This document shows positions 7,426-15,452 of a stretch of 26,953 nucleotides of DNA, in pieces (positions within the stretch are counted from its first letter, which is position 1; every line of letters starts with the position of its first letter). The position numbers and the translations under genes are program-made. Source of the stretch: Candidatus Mnemosynella bozhongmuii (GTDB lineage Archaea; Halobacteriota; Archaeoglobi; Mnemosynellales; Mnemosynellaceae); NCBI GenBank assembly GCA_014361165.1, contig JACIWD010000036.1, forward strand, positions 1-26,953, written 5' to 3'. The notes below the pieces were generated by a model. That model worked only from the letters and a program-made list of their open reading frames with translations. It searched no databases and was not told the DNA's origin.

Positions 7426-7581
7426 TCATTCATCCATCTCTGCAGAGTATCCCGCCTCTTTTATCAGCTTCAGAAATCTCTCTGGAGTCTCTCCATCTGG
7501 AATCTCAATCTCGGCACCTCTCAAATCTATCTTCAGAACTCTTGCACCGGCGTTCTGAAGAGATGCCCTGACCGCATTCAC
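7426..7581 (-). CDS. Small HMA-fold (heavy-metal-associated domain)-like protein without its CxxC
   Basis: This 51-residue ORF from GTG 7581 reads VNAVRASLQNAGARVLKIDL and ends LIKEAGYSAEMDE. It follows the ferredoxin-like HMA pattern: helix V-x-x-V-x-x-x-L, a strand, an acidic turn (IPDGETPE), then L-x-x-x-I-x-x-A-G-Y. HMA copper chaperones have CxxC just before the first helix. Here the codons just upstream read Ser-Cys-Cys, but an in-frame TAA and no usable start precede them, so the likely product lacks the metal-binding cysteines. A BRE/TATA-like GGAAAATTTTTATTAAAA on the minus strand places transcription start close to the GTG, so the message may be leaderless. It ends 23 bases from the LysE-type gene. 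It could be a regulator-like metal-free variant or a decaying gene. Confidence 0.6.
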   Translation of the reverse strand: MNAVRASLQNAGARVLKIDLRGAEIEIPDGETPERFLKLIKEAGYSAEMDE

Positions 7582-7657
7582 ACAACACGAGAACTCTTAT
7601 TAAAGAGTTTTTAATAAAAATTTTCCAGAGAAAATTCAAAAATGCGGGAGATGGAGT
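7582..7657. promoter_or_regulatory. Divergent promoter, nearly symmetrical AT core
   Basis: TTTTTAATAAAAATTTT (7608-7624) reads as a TATA box in both directions. Downstream on the plus strand lie GGGAGATGG and ATG 7658 of the M20 peptidase. On the minus strand the HMA-like GTG follows at about the right distance for a leaderless start. Confidence 0.5.
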
Positions 7658-8899
7658 ATGAGGGAGAGAATTTCCGAGGAAATTGAATCTGTGAAATACG
7701 AGATGGCTGAAACTCTCATGAAACTCGTGAGAATTCCGGCCATCTCTCCCGATAATGGGGGAGAGGGTGAATACGAGAAGGCGAAGGAACTTCTGAAAAT
7801 CATAGAGGGATGGGATTTTGATGAGATAGGGGAGTTTGATGCACCCGATGAAAGAGCAAAAGGTGGCATCAGACCGAATTTGATTGCTTGCTACAAAGGT
7901 GAGAGCTCGAGAAGAAGGCTCTGGATTCTGACACATCTCGATGTTGTTCCGGGAGGGGATGAAAGTAAGTGGAAAGTCACAAAACCATTCCACCCTGTTA
8001 TGAGGGATGGCAGGATTTACGGAAGAGGAGCTGAAGACAACGGTCAGAGCCTTATTGCATCGCTCTATTCAGTTAAAGCTCTAATGAATATGAAGATCAG
8101 ACCAAAGAGAGACGTTTTGCTTGCCTTTGTGAGCGATGAAGAAACTGGAAGCAGATACGGTGTGAAGTGGCTCATAGAGAATCACAGAGAGCTCTTCAGG
8201 AAAGATGACCTGTTTCTCGTTCCTGATGGTGGTAAAAAGGAGGGAGATTTCATAGAGATTGCTGAAAAAAGCATACTCTGGATGGAGCTGAAAGTTAAAG
8301 GAAAGCAGGTTCACGGAAGCACACCTCACAAAGGCATCAATGCTCACAGAGTTGCTCTTGAGTTTGCAGGAGCCCTTGACAGGTTTCTTCACGAGAAATA
8401 CAGCATGAGGGATGAGATTTTTGATCCACCTGAAAGCACATTTGAACCGACGATATCGGAAAACGATTCGAGAGCCCCAAATGTCATTCCCGGTGAGCAC
8501 AGAGTTGTTTTTGACTGCAGGGTTCTTCCGCGCTACAATCTCGATGAGATCGTGGAGGATACCCTGAAACTGGCTGAGAATTTTGAGAGAAGATTTCAGA
8601 GAGACGGAATACCAGAAATTCAGCTGAACATCATTCAGAAATTTCAGGCACCCGAACCAACGGGAGAGGATTCCGAGATTGTGAGACTTCTGGAAAAGGC
8701 AATAAGGGAGATGAGAGGAATTGAGCCGAGAAAGGGAGGAATAGGTGGAGGAACCTTCGCATCCTTTCTCAGAGCTCTCGGAATTTCTGCTGCAGTCTGG
8801 GAAACAGTTGATGAGACTGCACATCAACCAGATGAATACTCAAGGATAGAGAACATGGTGGAGGATGCCAAGGTAATGGCATACCTTCCACTGATTTAA
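7658..8899 (+). CDS. M20-family zinc peptidase/deacylase (ArgE/DapE/CPG2-like)
   Basis: A co-catalytic zinc amidohydrolase of 413 residues. The metal and catalytic motifs are in order: THLDVVPGG (His 93, Asp 95), GRGAEDNGQS (Asp 127 bridging), SDEETGS (Glu 161-162), VPDGG (Asp 190) and the C-terminal TAHQPDEY histidine. The lid/dimerisation domain is present in the middle (KQVHGSTPHKGINAH). Archaeal members are usually annotated as diaminopimelate/ornithine deacylases or dipeptidases; the substrate cannot be decided here. ATG 7658 is supported by GGGAGATGG. The 3' end overlaps the opposing ASCH gene by 4 bases. Confidence 0.9.
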   Translation: MRERISEEIESVKYEMAETLMKLVRIPAISPDNGGEGEYEKAKELLKIIEGWDFDEIGEFDAPDERAKGGIRPNLIACYKGESSRRRLWILTHLDVVPGGDESKWKVTKPFHPVMRDGRIYGRGAEDNGQSLIASLYSVKALMNMKIRPKRDVLLAFVSDEETGSRYGVKWLIENHRELFRKDDLFLVPDGGKKEGDFIEIAEKSILWMELKVKGKQVHGSTPHKGINAHRVALEFAGALDRFLHEKYSMRDEIFDPPESTFEPTISENDSRAPNVIPGEHRVVFDCRVLPRYNLDEIVEDTLKLAENFERRFQRDGIPEIQLNIIQKFQAPEPTGEDSEIVRLLEKAIREMRGIEPRKGGIGGGTFASFLRALGISAAVWETVDETAHQPDEYSRIENMVEDAKVMAYLPLI

Positions 8900-9201
8900 A
8901 CCAGGGTGAAGTGAACGATCGTAACCTCGTCTTCAGAAGAGATGCTTCCATAAATCTTCTTCAGCTCCTTTAAGAGCTCCATTCTGGATGAGAATCCATC
9001 TCTGAGAGCATCCTCATCTGTCAGTTCCCGAACTTTCTTGATCTCAACCTTGTCTATCCTTGCTCTTGCAAATGTCTCATTCTTCGAAACAAGCTCAACG
9101 ACCGAGCCAACCGGATAAACTCTTCTTCCCTTCCTTATCGTTGTTATCTTGTTTCCGGTGATGATAGCTTCAATGAACTCCTCATTGAAGTTGATCTTCA
9201 T
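8896..9201 (-). CDS. ASCH-domain (PUA-like) RNA-binding protein
   Basis: This 101-residue protein begins MKINFNEEFIEAIITGNKIT and has the ASCH hallmark TGNKITTIRKGRRVYPVG, in which G-x-K-x-x-T-x-R and the following glycine form the putative ligand cleft. ASCH domains are related to PUA and are thought to act on RNA in translation; at least one characterised member is an N4-acetylcytidine amidohydrolase. Its start lies 20 bases inside the 3' end of tmcA, so the two are almost certainly co-translated. Partnership with an enzyme that makes N4-acetylcytidine in tRNA is suggestive: this protein could act on ac4C or on the same tRNAs. That link is inference. Confidence 0.85.
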   Translation of the reverse strand: MKINFNEEFIEAIITGNKITTIRKGRRVYPVGSVVELVSKNETFARARIDKVEIKKVRELTDEDALRDGFSSRMELLKELKKIYGSISSEDEVTIVHFTLV

Positions 9202-11500
9202 AGTAGAACCTCCACATCCTCTCTATTGCATTCCTCATTCTCTTGTAAACCTTGTTGGTGTTTCTATCCCGCATGAGCTCGTTCCAGCTTCTTGCCTGAA
9301 GACATTTTGCAACAAGCACATACTCGTCCTTCTTCTTCAGCTTTGCCCTCTCAGCTCTCGAGAAGTGGTATCTTGTCATCGCTCTTACGATATCAACGAT
9401 ATACTCATACTTGCTCAGATTCTCAAGATATTTCTCAATCCTTCTGCGGTCCTCCTCTGTGAAAGCCGGTCTCTCAAGACCAGCATCCTTCTGAAGACTG
9501 TCAAAAATCAGGAGAGCGGAAGAAGTCTCAAGATCTCTGAGCTCATCTCCGAGGTATTCTATGAATCTCTTTATGAAATTCCTGTTTATCTCCTTCACGA
9601 GATCCTCGACCTCTTCTTTCAGCGCCCTCAGAACAATAACGCTGTATTCTCCGGATATCTCGTTTCTCTGAGGAGTTATGTGGACCGGAATGAAACCGGA
9701 TTTCATCCAGAATCTCAAGAGCTCTGACGAGAGACCGAATCCACTCCCAACCCAGTGGAAGGATTTTGAGATGGCCTCTTCAACAAGCTTCTGAAGTGCG
9801 AAGCTGCCTATTCCCATGTTCATGAGAGATGGGTGGGTTGCTATTCTCACAACCCTCAGGCCTCTGAGCTTTGGAAAATCAAACTTCCAGAAGTGCTTCA
9901 GTATGACATCCGGGATGACCTGTCCCTTCGGTCTGTATCCCTCGCTCATCTCCTCTATCATTCTCTCGCTCAGAGCTCCTTCGATGGCTACGTGAAGCGA
10001 GCAGATCGTCTTTTCGTTCACCTTAACTCTGAAAGCAAGATGGTTGGGCATATCGAGAAGAATTACCAGATCTGAAGGTCTGTTTCTGTAATGAGCCAGA
10101 ACATAGATTCCGAAGAATTCTCTGAGGAGTCTCTCGTGCTCAACAAGAAGATCCTTCGGAATCTCCTCAAATTCGATTTCTCCTTCTCTGACCTTCTCGA
10201 TATCCTCCTCGGTAATTTCAGCTGGCTGGGCATCGAGCAGTAGAGAATCGTATATCCAGCTCTCTATCGGATCTCCTCTGGAGTATCTCACAGGTTCATC
10301 GAGATGAATTCTCAGAATGTCAACGCTCTCATCCTCTTCGAGCCTTCTGAGAAATCTGACGCTGAAGCCTCTGCCGGCACCTTCGTATCCGTGAATCGTG
10401 CTTGAGAAGATTGTGTAGATTGAGCCCTTTGTTATCTCCCAGAGGACAGGGACATCTATTCCAGCTGCCTCATCTACAATGATGATGTCCGCAAGCTCCT
10501 TTTCTTCAAGAGCTCTTCTCGGAACCGCATATTCAACTCTTGCCTCCTCGCTGTTAAGAACGGTAATCATCCTGTCCTCAGATCTTCTCTTCACCCTGTA
10601 TTTCATTCCGAGAGCTTCCATTGCCTTCATCAGGAACTCAAAATAAGTTTGAATGCTCTGAAGCTCGGGAGCAACAACGAGAATTCTTATCGGCTTTTTA
10701 AGCATCCTGTACATCTCGGAAATCAGATAGGGTGTGACGATTCCGAGAACAGCGGTTTTTCCTCTCCCTCTGTTCGCTGTCATGACAAGGGCTCTTCTCT
10801 CCTTTTTCTTCTCGAAAAACTTCTCAAAGAGCTCAAGAACTCTGATCTGATCCTGAGTGGCACAGAGCCGGTAGAGCTCTTCTCTTATACTCCCTTCTCT
10901 GAAAATTAGCTCATTTCTGTGATTCTCCACATCAGATGGCTCAAATCTCTTTATGATCTCCTCATTTTTGAAGTCATAGATGATTATTCCCCTTGCAGCA
11001 GAGGTCCTCTTCTGAAATCTTCTGAAAAATCTCGGAACGATCTCTTCCTCCGAAAATGGCTCCTCAACAAGCTTTTCATGCCATCCGGTGACTCTTTCGT
11101 CCCACTCATCAAACGGAGGAGCAACAGCAATGATTATTCCTCCTCCAGAAATCGTTTCAACAATGATTCCCAGATCATTTGGATTGAATCCTTCGGTGAG
11201 ATCAATTATGAGCGAATCAAATGTCATGCCGAGAAGCTTTTCCGATTCTCTGAAATGGATGATTCTTCCCTTAAACCTCTTCTCAGCGAACTCAAGAAAG
11301 GCACTTCTTCCGACCACAAGAAGCTTCTCGCTTTTTCCCTTCACCTTTTCGTGAACTCTGAGAACTGTTTCAACAGCATCAACCAGACTCCATCCCAGTT
11401 CCGAGGTGCAGAGAATGACCGCATATCTGTGACCTCTCTTGACCGAGATTTCCGATGCTTTCTGAACCTCTTCGAGAAGTTCCCTGAAACCCATAGTCAT
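9182..11500 (-). CDS. tmcA: tRNA(Met)/RNA cytidine acetyltransferase TmcA (NAT10 family)
   Basis: TmcA uses acetyl-CoA and ATP to make N4-acetylcytidine in RNA; in hyperthermophilic archaea this family acetylates tRNA and rRNA and helps growth at high temperature. The 772-residue protein has the DUF1726 N-terminal domain (about 1-190), an RNA-helicase-like ATPase with Walker A NRGRGKTA (about 243-250) and Walker B IIIVDEAAG (about 338-346), the family motif AHYRNRPSDL (about 469-478), and a GNAT domain with RIATHPSLMNMGIGSFAL (about 552-569). ATG 11500 lies 27 bases after the TATA-like CTTTAAATC, so the transcript should be leaderless; ATG 11494 is an alternative. It overlaps the downstream ASCH gene by 20 bases. 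Confidence 0.95.
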   Translation of the reverse strand: MTMGFRELLEEVQKASEISVKRGHRYAVILCTSELGWSLVDAVETVLRVHEKVKGKSEKLLVVGRSAFLEFAEKRFKGRIIHFRESEKLLGMTFDSLIIDLTEGFNPNDLGIIVETISGGGIIIAVAPPFDEWDERVTGWHEKLVEEPFSEEEIVPRFFRRFQKRTSAARGIIIYDFKNEEIIKRFEPSDVENHRNELIFREGSIREELYRLCATQDQIRVLELFEKFFEKKKERRALVMTANRGRGKTAVLGIVTPYLISEMYRMLKKPIRILVVAPELQSIQTYFEFLMKAMEALGMKYRVKRRSEDRMITVLNSEEARVEYAVPRRALEEKELADIIIVDEAAGIDVPVLWEITKGSIYTIFSSTIHGYEGAGRGFSVRFLRRLEEDESVDILRIHLDEPVRYSRGDPIESWIYDSLLLDAQPAEITEEDIEKVREGEIEFEEIPKDLLVEHERLLREFFGIYVLAHYRNRPSDLVILLDMPNHLAFRVKVNEKTICSLHVAIEGALSERMIEEMSEGYRPKGQVIPDVILKHFWKFDFPKLRGLRVVRIATHPSLMNMGIGSFALQKLVEEAISKSFHWVGSGFGLSSELLRFWMKSGFIPVHITPQRNEISGEYSVIVLRALKEEVEDLVKEINRNFIKRFIEYLGDELRDLETSSALLIFDSLQKDAGLERPAFTEEDRRRIEKYLENLSKYEYIVDIVRAMTRYHFSRAERAKLKKKDEYVLVAKCLQARSWNELMRDRNTNKVYKRMRNAIERMWRFYYEDQLQ

Positions 11501-11582
11501 AAAAGAATTCGCGGAAGTGATTTAAAGTTTTCATAAAAGAATTCGGAAGGTTTATAGGAATTGAAGGATGAGAGGAACTTTC
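11501..11582. promoter_or_regulatory. Divergent promoter region for tmcA and the TatD-like gene
   Basis: On the minus strand CTTTAAATC (11519-11527 region) lies about 27 bases before ATG of tmcA. On the plus strand GGTTTATAGG (11549-11558) lies about 32 bases before ATG 11583. Spacing is the only evidence for both. Confidence 0.5.
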
Positions 11583-12326
11583 ATGAGGTGGTTTGACTCG
11601 CATGTTCATTTGGAGGGAAGGAGCATAGAGGATCTCGAAAGGATGAGGGAGCTCGGTTTGAAGGCTGTGATGAACTGCGCCTTCTATCCCGTTCCACCGG
11701 AGCATCCGGAAACATTTCATGATCTCTTCAGAAGAATGCTGATATTTGAGGTCGAGAGGGGAAAGGATGCCGGTCTTCAGGTTCACTCCGCTCTCGGAAT
11801 TCATCCGAGGTGCATTCCGAAGAACTATCAGAGAGCTCTTGAATGGATCTCAGAGGGAGATGCTGTGGGAGAAATCGGTCTTGAAAAAGGAGGAAAGATC
11901 GAAGAGGAGGTCTTCAGGGCTCAGCTGAGAGTTGCTGAAGAGGAGGATCTTCCCTGCATCATCCACACACCAAAGGAGGGGAAGGTGGAGATAACCGAGA
12001 AAACCCTTGAGATTCTCGAGGAACTCTCATTTCCGGAATCTCTCGTGCTTGTTGATCATGCAACTCAGGAAACAGCCGGGAAAATCCTTAAAAGGGGTTA
12101 TCACTGCGGATTGAGCGTTCAGAGCGGGAAGCTCACTCCCGGGGAAGCTCTCGAAATTGTGAGAAAATTCGGAGATGAGAGGATTGTGCTGAACAGCGAT
12201 GTGGGATTTGCGAGAGCCCAGCTTGATGCGGTGCCGAGAACAGCAGAACTGATAGCCCGGGAGCTCGGGAGGGACGTCTCCGAGAAGGTCGCTCTGAAAA
12301 ATGCGAAGAAGTTCTTCAGAGTTTAG
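11583..12326 (+). CDS. TatD-related metal-dependent hydrolase
   Basis: A 247-residue TIM-barrel hydrolase. It starts at the metal-binding motif MRWFDSHVHLEG, and shows GEIGLEKG (bridging Glu), CIIHTP and LVDHAT (His ligands), and NSDVGF (catalytic Asp), the TatD order. Bacterial TatD is a DNase; archaeal relatives of this shorter kind are uncharacterised. I prefer ATG 11583, with AGAGGA upstream, because family members start just before the HxH motif; ATG 11568 would add five residues. Its stop overlaps the opposing deacetylase gene by 4 bases. Confidence 0.85.
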   Translation: MRWFDSHVHLEGRSIEDLERMRELGLKAVMNCAFYPVPPEHPETFHDLFRRMLIFEVERGKDAGLQVHSALGIHPRCIPKNYQRALEWISEGDAVGEIGLEKGGKIEEEVFRAQLRVAEEEDLPCIIHTPKEGKVEITEKTLEILEELSFPESLVLVDHATQETAGKILKRGYHCGLSVQSGKLTPGEALEIVRKFGDERIVLNSDVGFARAQLDAVPRTAELIARELGRDVSEKVALKNAKKFFRV

Positions 12327-13054
12327 GAGAAACCCTCGAGAAACGCTCTTACATTTTTCCCGAGAACTGAATGATTGTATCCTCCTTCAAGAGCCCCAAA
12401 TCTCCTCCCCTTGCATTTCTCCTCTGCGAACTTCTTTATGATTCTCCCGATCTCCCTGTAATCCTCTGTTTCGAGGATTCCTCCCCAGTCGTCTTTATGC
12501 CTGTCAAAACCCGCTGAGACAGCTATGATGTCATACTCTTCACTCTCAAGAAAATCTTCAATTCCGGCAATATCTCCGTCGTTCATGTGGAAATATCTCA
12601 CTCTCTCATCTCTCTGAAATGCATTCGCTGTTCCGTCTCCGTAATGAAGATCAAAGTCAACTATTACTGCTCTTCCGATTCTCCTGCTTTCAAGAAGCTT
12701 CTTAACAGCTATTGCAATGTTGTTGAAGTAGCAGAATCCCCAAGAATGGGATGGACTGGCATGATGCCCCGGAGGTCTCACGAGGGCAAAAGCAGGCTCT
12801 TCAAAAGCAATCTCGCCTGCCTTTATTGTTCCTCCAGCTGCAAGCATGGCAACTTCGAAGATTCTTGGATGAGACTTCACGTATTCGAGATGCGAGGGAG
12901 TGTGAACAAGAAGAATGTCCTCCTCGGTGGCTCTCTCAGCCTCAACAAACTCGAAATCAGAGAGCTCTCTTACTATGCTCTCCATTCTTCCTGCTTCGGC
13001 CGCAGGGTCTGAGGTGTAAACCTCGTAGAATTTCTCGTGAAACACAACTTTCAT
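12323..13054 (-). CDS. Histone deacetylase superfamily (HdaH/AcuC/acetylpolyamine amidohydrolase-like) zinc hydrolase
   Basis: A 243-residue deacetylase. Active-site motifs are complete: RPPGHHAS (the His-His charge-relay pair), GFCYFNNIAIA, the zinc ligands DFDLHYGDG and SAGFDRHKDD, and the transition-state tyrosine in LEGGYN. It is shorter than most members (about 300-380 residues), mainly at the N terminus. Substrates could be acetyl-lysine on chromatin proteins or small acetylated amines; sequence does not decide. It lies 62 bases downstream of glnA on the same strand. Because tmcA lies in the neighbourhood, acetylation is a local theme, but there is no operon link. Confidence 0.9.
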   Translation of the reverse strand: MKVVFHEKFYEVYTSDPAAEAGRMESIVRELSDFEFVEAERATEEDILLVHTPSHLEYVKSHPRIFEVAMLAAGGTIKAGEIAFEEPAFALVRPPGHHASPSHSWGFCYFNNIAIAVKKLLESRRIGRAVIVDFDLHYGDGTANAFQRDERVRYFHMNDGDIAGIEDFLESEEYDIIAVSAGFDRHKDDWGGILETEDYREIGRIIKKFAEEKCKGRRFGALEGGYNHSVLGKNVRAFLEGFS

Positions 13055-13116
13055 GAGAGAAGTTTATGATTTTTTAAGAATAAAAGGTTTGAGATTGGAA
13101 AGGGAAAAGGAGAAGC

Positions 13117-14439
13117 TCATAAAATTGGCAGATACGTCTCTATCTCATACGGATGCACAACGGTTCTGTATCTGTCCCACTCGACCTTCTTGCTCTTTAT
13201 GAAGTTGAAGAAGACGTGATCTCCGAGTGCCTCCCTCATCAGTTCGCTTTTTTCGAAGATTCTGATCGCCTCTATCAGACTTCCCGGAAGTGACTGAATG
13301 CCGAGCCTCTCTCTTTCCTCCTCGCTCATGTTATACACATCCTTCTCCACCGGATCGGGAAGCTCGTATTTCTCCTCAACTCCTTTCATGCCCGCTGCAA
13401 GCATTGCTGCAAAGGCCAGATACGGGTTGCAGGCCGGGTCCGGAGACCTCACCTCTATTCTCGTTGCCCTCTCCTTTCCGGGTTTGTAGAGGGGAACTCT
13501 CACCAGTGTGCTCCTGTTTCTCCTTGCCCAGCAGATGTAGACAGGCGCCTCATATCCGGGAACGAGCCTCTTATACGAGTTCACCCACTGATTTGTCACG
13601 GCTGTGAACTCCGGGGCATGCTTTAGAATCCCGGCCAGGAAATGCTTTGCGAAGTCCGAGAGATAGAACTCATCGTTCGGATCAAAGAATGCATTCTGAT
13701 CTCCCCTGAAAATTGACATGTGCGTGTGCATTCCGCTTCCATTTATTCCCGCGATTGGCTTTGGCATGAATGTTGCATAGACTCCGTGCTTCTGCGCAAT
13801 CTCCTTCACAACTATTCTGTATGTCATAACATTATCAGCCATGGTCAGAGCATCCGCATATCTCAGATCTATCTCATGCTGAGAATATGCAACCTCGTGG
13901 TGGGAGTACTCAACCTCTATTCCCATCTTCTCAAGAGCCAGGATTGTATCTCTTCTGAGATCGCTTGCGGCATCGAGGCTCGTGAGATCGAAATAACCTC
14001 CGTAGTCAAGGACTTCTGGAGCCCTGTCGCTCTTGAAATAGAAATACTCGAGCTCCGGACCAACGTAATATGTGTAGCCTTTCTTCGCAATCTTCTCAAG
14101 ATTTCTCTTCAGAACATATCTCGGGTCTCCCTGAAATGGAGTCCCGTCGGGATTGTAAATGTCGCAGAACATTCTTCCGACACCTTCTTTCCATGGCAGA
14201 AGCTGAAATGTCTTCGGATCTGGCTTTGCAATCATGTCGCTCTCATCTATTCTTGCGAAACCGTTGATTGAGGAGCCGTCAAATCCCATGCCCTCTGAGA
14301 ATGCCTCGTCCAGCATCTTCACAGGTATGGCAAAGCTCTTGAGCATTCCGTGTATGTCTGTGAACCAGAGCCTGACAAACTTCACATTGTTCTTCTCAAC
14401 CATCTCATAGACCCTGTTTATCGCTTCTCTTTCATTCAT
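13117..14439 (-). CDS. glnA: Glutamine synthetase type I
   Basis: GlnA makes glutamine from glutamate, ammonia and ATP; it is the main route of ammonia assimilation. Key motifs are GFDGSSINGF near the N terminus, GPELEYFYF (metal-binding Glu), GINGSGMHTHMSIF (ammonia/ATP site with metal-binding His), NRSTLVRVP and RIEVRSPDPACNPYLAFAAM. There is no recognisable bacterial adenylylation loop (NLYDLP); the region reads VYNMSEEERERLGIQSLP, so control is more likely by feedback and transcription, as in GSI-alpha enzymes. The frame is open up to 14586, but ATG 14439 has GGTGGG upstream and begins MNEREAINRVYEM, the family start, giving 440 residues. An AT-rich imperfect palindrome overlaps the promoter. 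Confidence 0.96.
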   Translation of the reverse strand: MNEREAINRVYEMVEKNNVKFVRLWFTDIHGMLKSFAIPVKMLDEAFSEGMGFDGSSINGFARIDESDMIAKPDPKTFQLLPWKEGVGRMFCDIYNPDGTPFQGDPRYVLKRNLEKIAKKGYTYYVGPELEYFYFKSDRAPEVLDYGGYFDLTSLDAASDLRRDTILALEKMGIEVEYSHHEVAYSQHEIDLRYADALTMADNVMTYRIVVKEIAQKHGVYATFMPKPIAGINGSGMHTHMSIFRGDQNAFFDPNDEFYLSDFAKHFLAGILKHAPEFTAVTNQWVNSYKRLVPGYEAPVYICWARRNRSTLVRVPLYKPGKERATRIEVRSPDPACNPYLAFAAMLAAGMKGVEEKYELPDPVEKDVYNMSEEERERLGIQSLPGSLIEAIRIFEKSELMREALGDHVFFNFIKSKKVEWDRYRTVVHPYEIETYLPIL

Positions 14440-14473
14440 TTTTGCCCACCACTGCAATGCATTTGAAGACCAT

Positions 14474-14506
14474 CTATATAAATATTTTGTGAATATTGTC
14501 ATATAG
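14474..14506. promoter_or_regulatory. Imperfect AT-rich palindrome over the glnA TATA box, candidate operator
   Basis: CTATATAAATATT (14474-14486) and AATATTGTCATATAG (14492-14506) form inverted arms around TTGTG; the inner six-base arms AATATT are exact. The minus-strand TATA element of glnA (ATTTATATAG) lies inside the glnA-proximal arm. A dimeric repressor bound here would block TBP. AT-rich archaeal promoters often give short palindromes by chance, so this is tentative. Confidence 0.4.
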
Positions 14507-14615
14507 ACTTTAATCTTCCATGTGCAAATGTTTAGAAGAGAAAAAGAGGAATTGCTCGCAGTTACTTTCTCACAATAAATTCCCATCTCAGCTCCGGATG
14601 AGAGATGTCTTCAGA

Positions 14616-14667
14616 ATTTAAAGCAAAAATTTTATCTGGAGAGAGCAAGAAGGAAGTTCTTGGAGGT
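14616..14667 (+). promoter_or_regulatory. Promoter and ribosome-binding site of the rubredoxin-ogg unit
   Basis: GCAAAAATTTTATC (14623-14636) carries a TATA-like element that would start transcription near 14658-14661. GGAGGT at 14662-14667 follows, seven bases before ATG 14675, an unusually strong Shine-Dalgarno for this window. Confidence 0.5.
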
Positions 14668-14674
14668 TAAGAAA

Positions 14675-14836
14675 ATGAAATACAGGTGCGAGATTTGCGG
14701 ATATATTTATGATCCGGAGGAGGGAGATCCGGATAGCGGAATAGAGCCGGGAACTCCTTTTGAAGAGCTTCCGGATGACTGGGTGTGCCCGATCTGCGGA
14801 GCAGGGAAGGAGGAATTTGAAGAGGTTGAGGAATGA
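14675..14836 (+). CDS. Rubredoxin
   Basis: A 53-residue one-iron electron carrier. The Fe(Cys)4 site is formed by [14 protein letters not shown] and [11 protein letters not shown]; the aromatic and acidic core (Y, W in [18 protein letters not shown]) is normal. Rubredoxins pass electrons to superoxide reductase, rubrerythrin or flavodiiron proteins in anaerobes. It is too short for routine ORF listing but unambiguous. GGAGGT lies seven bases before the ATG. The 3' end overlaps the start of the 8-oxoguanine glycosylase gene, placing a redox carrier and an oxidative-damage repair enzyme in one unit. Confidence 0.97.
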   Translation: MKYRCEICGYIYDPEEGDPDSGIEPGTPFEELPDDWVCPICGAGKEEFEEVEE

Positions 14837-15452
14837 GGAGCTCCTGAGAGAGCTTCAGTTTCTCAGGAATTCGGAAATCTCGGAGGTCATCAGGAAGAGA
14901 ATCGAAGAATTCATTGAGCTCGGAAACAGAGAAGAGAAAGAGATTTTTAAGGAGCTCTGTTTTTGCATTCTTACAGCCAATTTCAGAGCAGACAGGTGCA
15001 TTGAGATTCAGAGAAGAATTGACGATGGATTCCTGAATCTGAGTTTTGAGGAGCTGAGAGATGAGCTCAGAAAACTCGGTCACAGATATCCGGAGAGGAG
15101 AGCGGAGTTCATAGTTGAGGCTCGAAAACATATCGGAGTTCTGAAAGGGCTTCTCGAAATGGAGGAGAGAGAGGCAAGAGAGTGGCTTGTCAGGAACATA
15201 AGAGGTGTTGGATACAAGGAGGCGAGCCATTTTCTGAGGAACGTTGGGAAGATGAATGTTGCAATAATTGACAAGCACATAATGAGCATTCTCTCAGAAT
15301 TTTTCGGCATTGAGAAACCGAGAAGTATGACGCGGAGAAGATATCTTGAAATGGAGAATATTCTCAGAGGAATTGCAGAGGAGGTTGGGCTCTCTCTTGG
15401 AGAGCTCGATCTCTATCTCTGGTTCATGAAAACCGGGAAGGTTCTCAAATGA
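14826..15452 (+). CDS. ogg: 8-oxoguanine DNA glycosylase/AP lyase, Ogg2 type
   Basis: This enzyme removes 8-oxoguanine from DNA and nicks the abasic site. It has the helix-hairpin-helix [16 protein letters not shown] with the catalytic lysine, and the catalytic aspartate 18 residues later in VAIIDKHI, the spacing of the archaeal Ogg2 family. It ends with the basic C-terminal lysine (TGKVLK) typical of this family. The frame is open from ATG 14760, but that start lies deep in rubredoxin and adds unlikely residues. TTG 14826 gives [10 protein letters not shown] and 208 residues, the family length (about 207), with AAGGAGGA upstream. The start overlaps rubredoxin by 11 bases. The 3' end overlaps the opposing ATP-grasp gene by 8 bases. 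Confidence 0.9.
   Translation: MRNEELLRELQFLRNSEISEVIRKRIEEFIELGNREEKEIFKELCFCILTANFRADRCIEIQRRIDDGFLNLSFEELRDELRKLGHRYPERRAEFIVEARKHIGVLKGLLEMEEREAREWLVRNIRGVGYKEASHFLRNVGKMNVAIIDKHIMSILSEFFGIEKPRSMTRRRYLEMENILRGIAEEVGLSLGELDLYLWFMKTGKVLK

Noticed and set aside
7505..7993. Minus-strand 162-codon ORF across the M20 start
   Set aside because: It is antisense to a well-supported peptidase gene, and the HMA-like pattern lies in a different frame.
14440..14586. 49-residue N-terminal extension of glutamine synthetase
   Set aside because: It covers the promoter with its TATA box and palindrome; the conserved protein starts at ATG 14439 behind GGTGGG.
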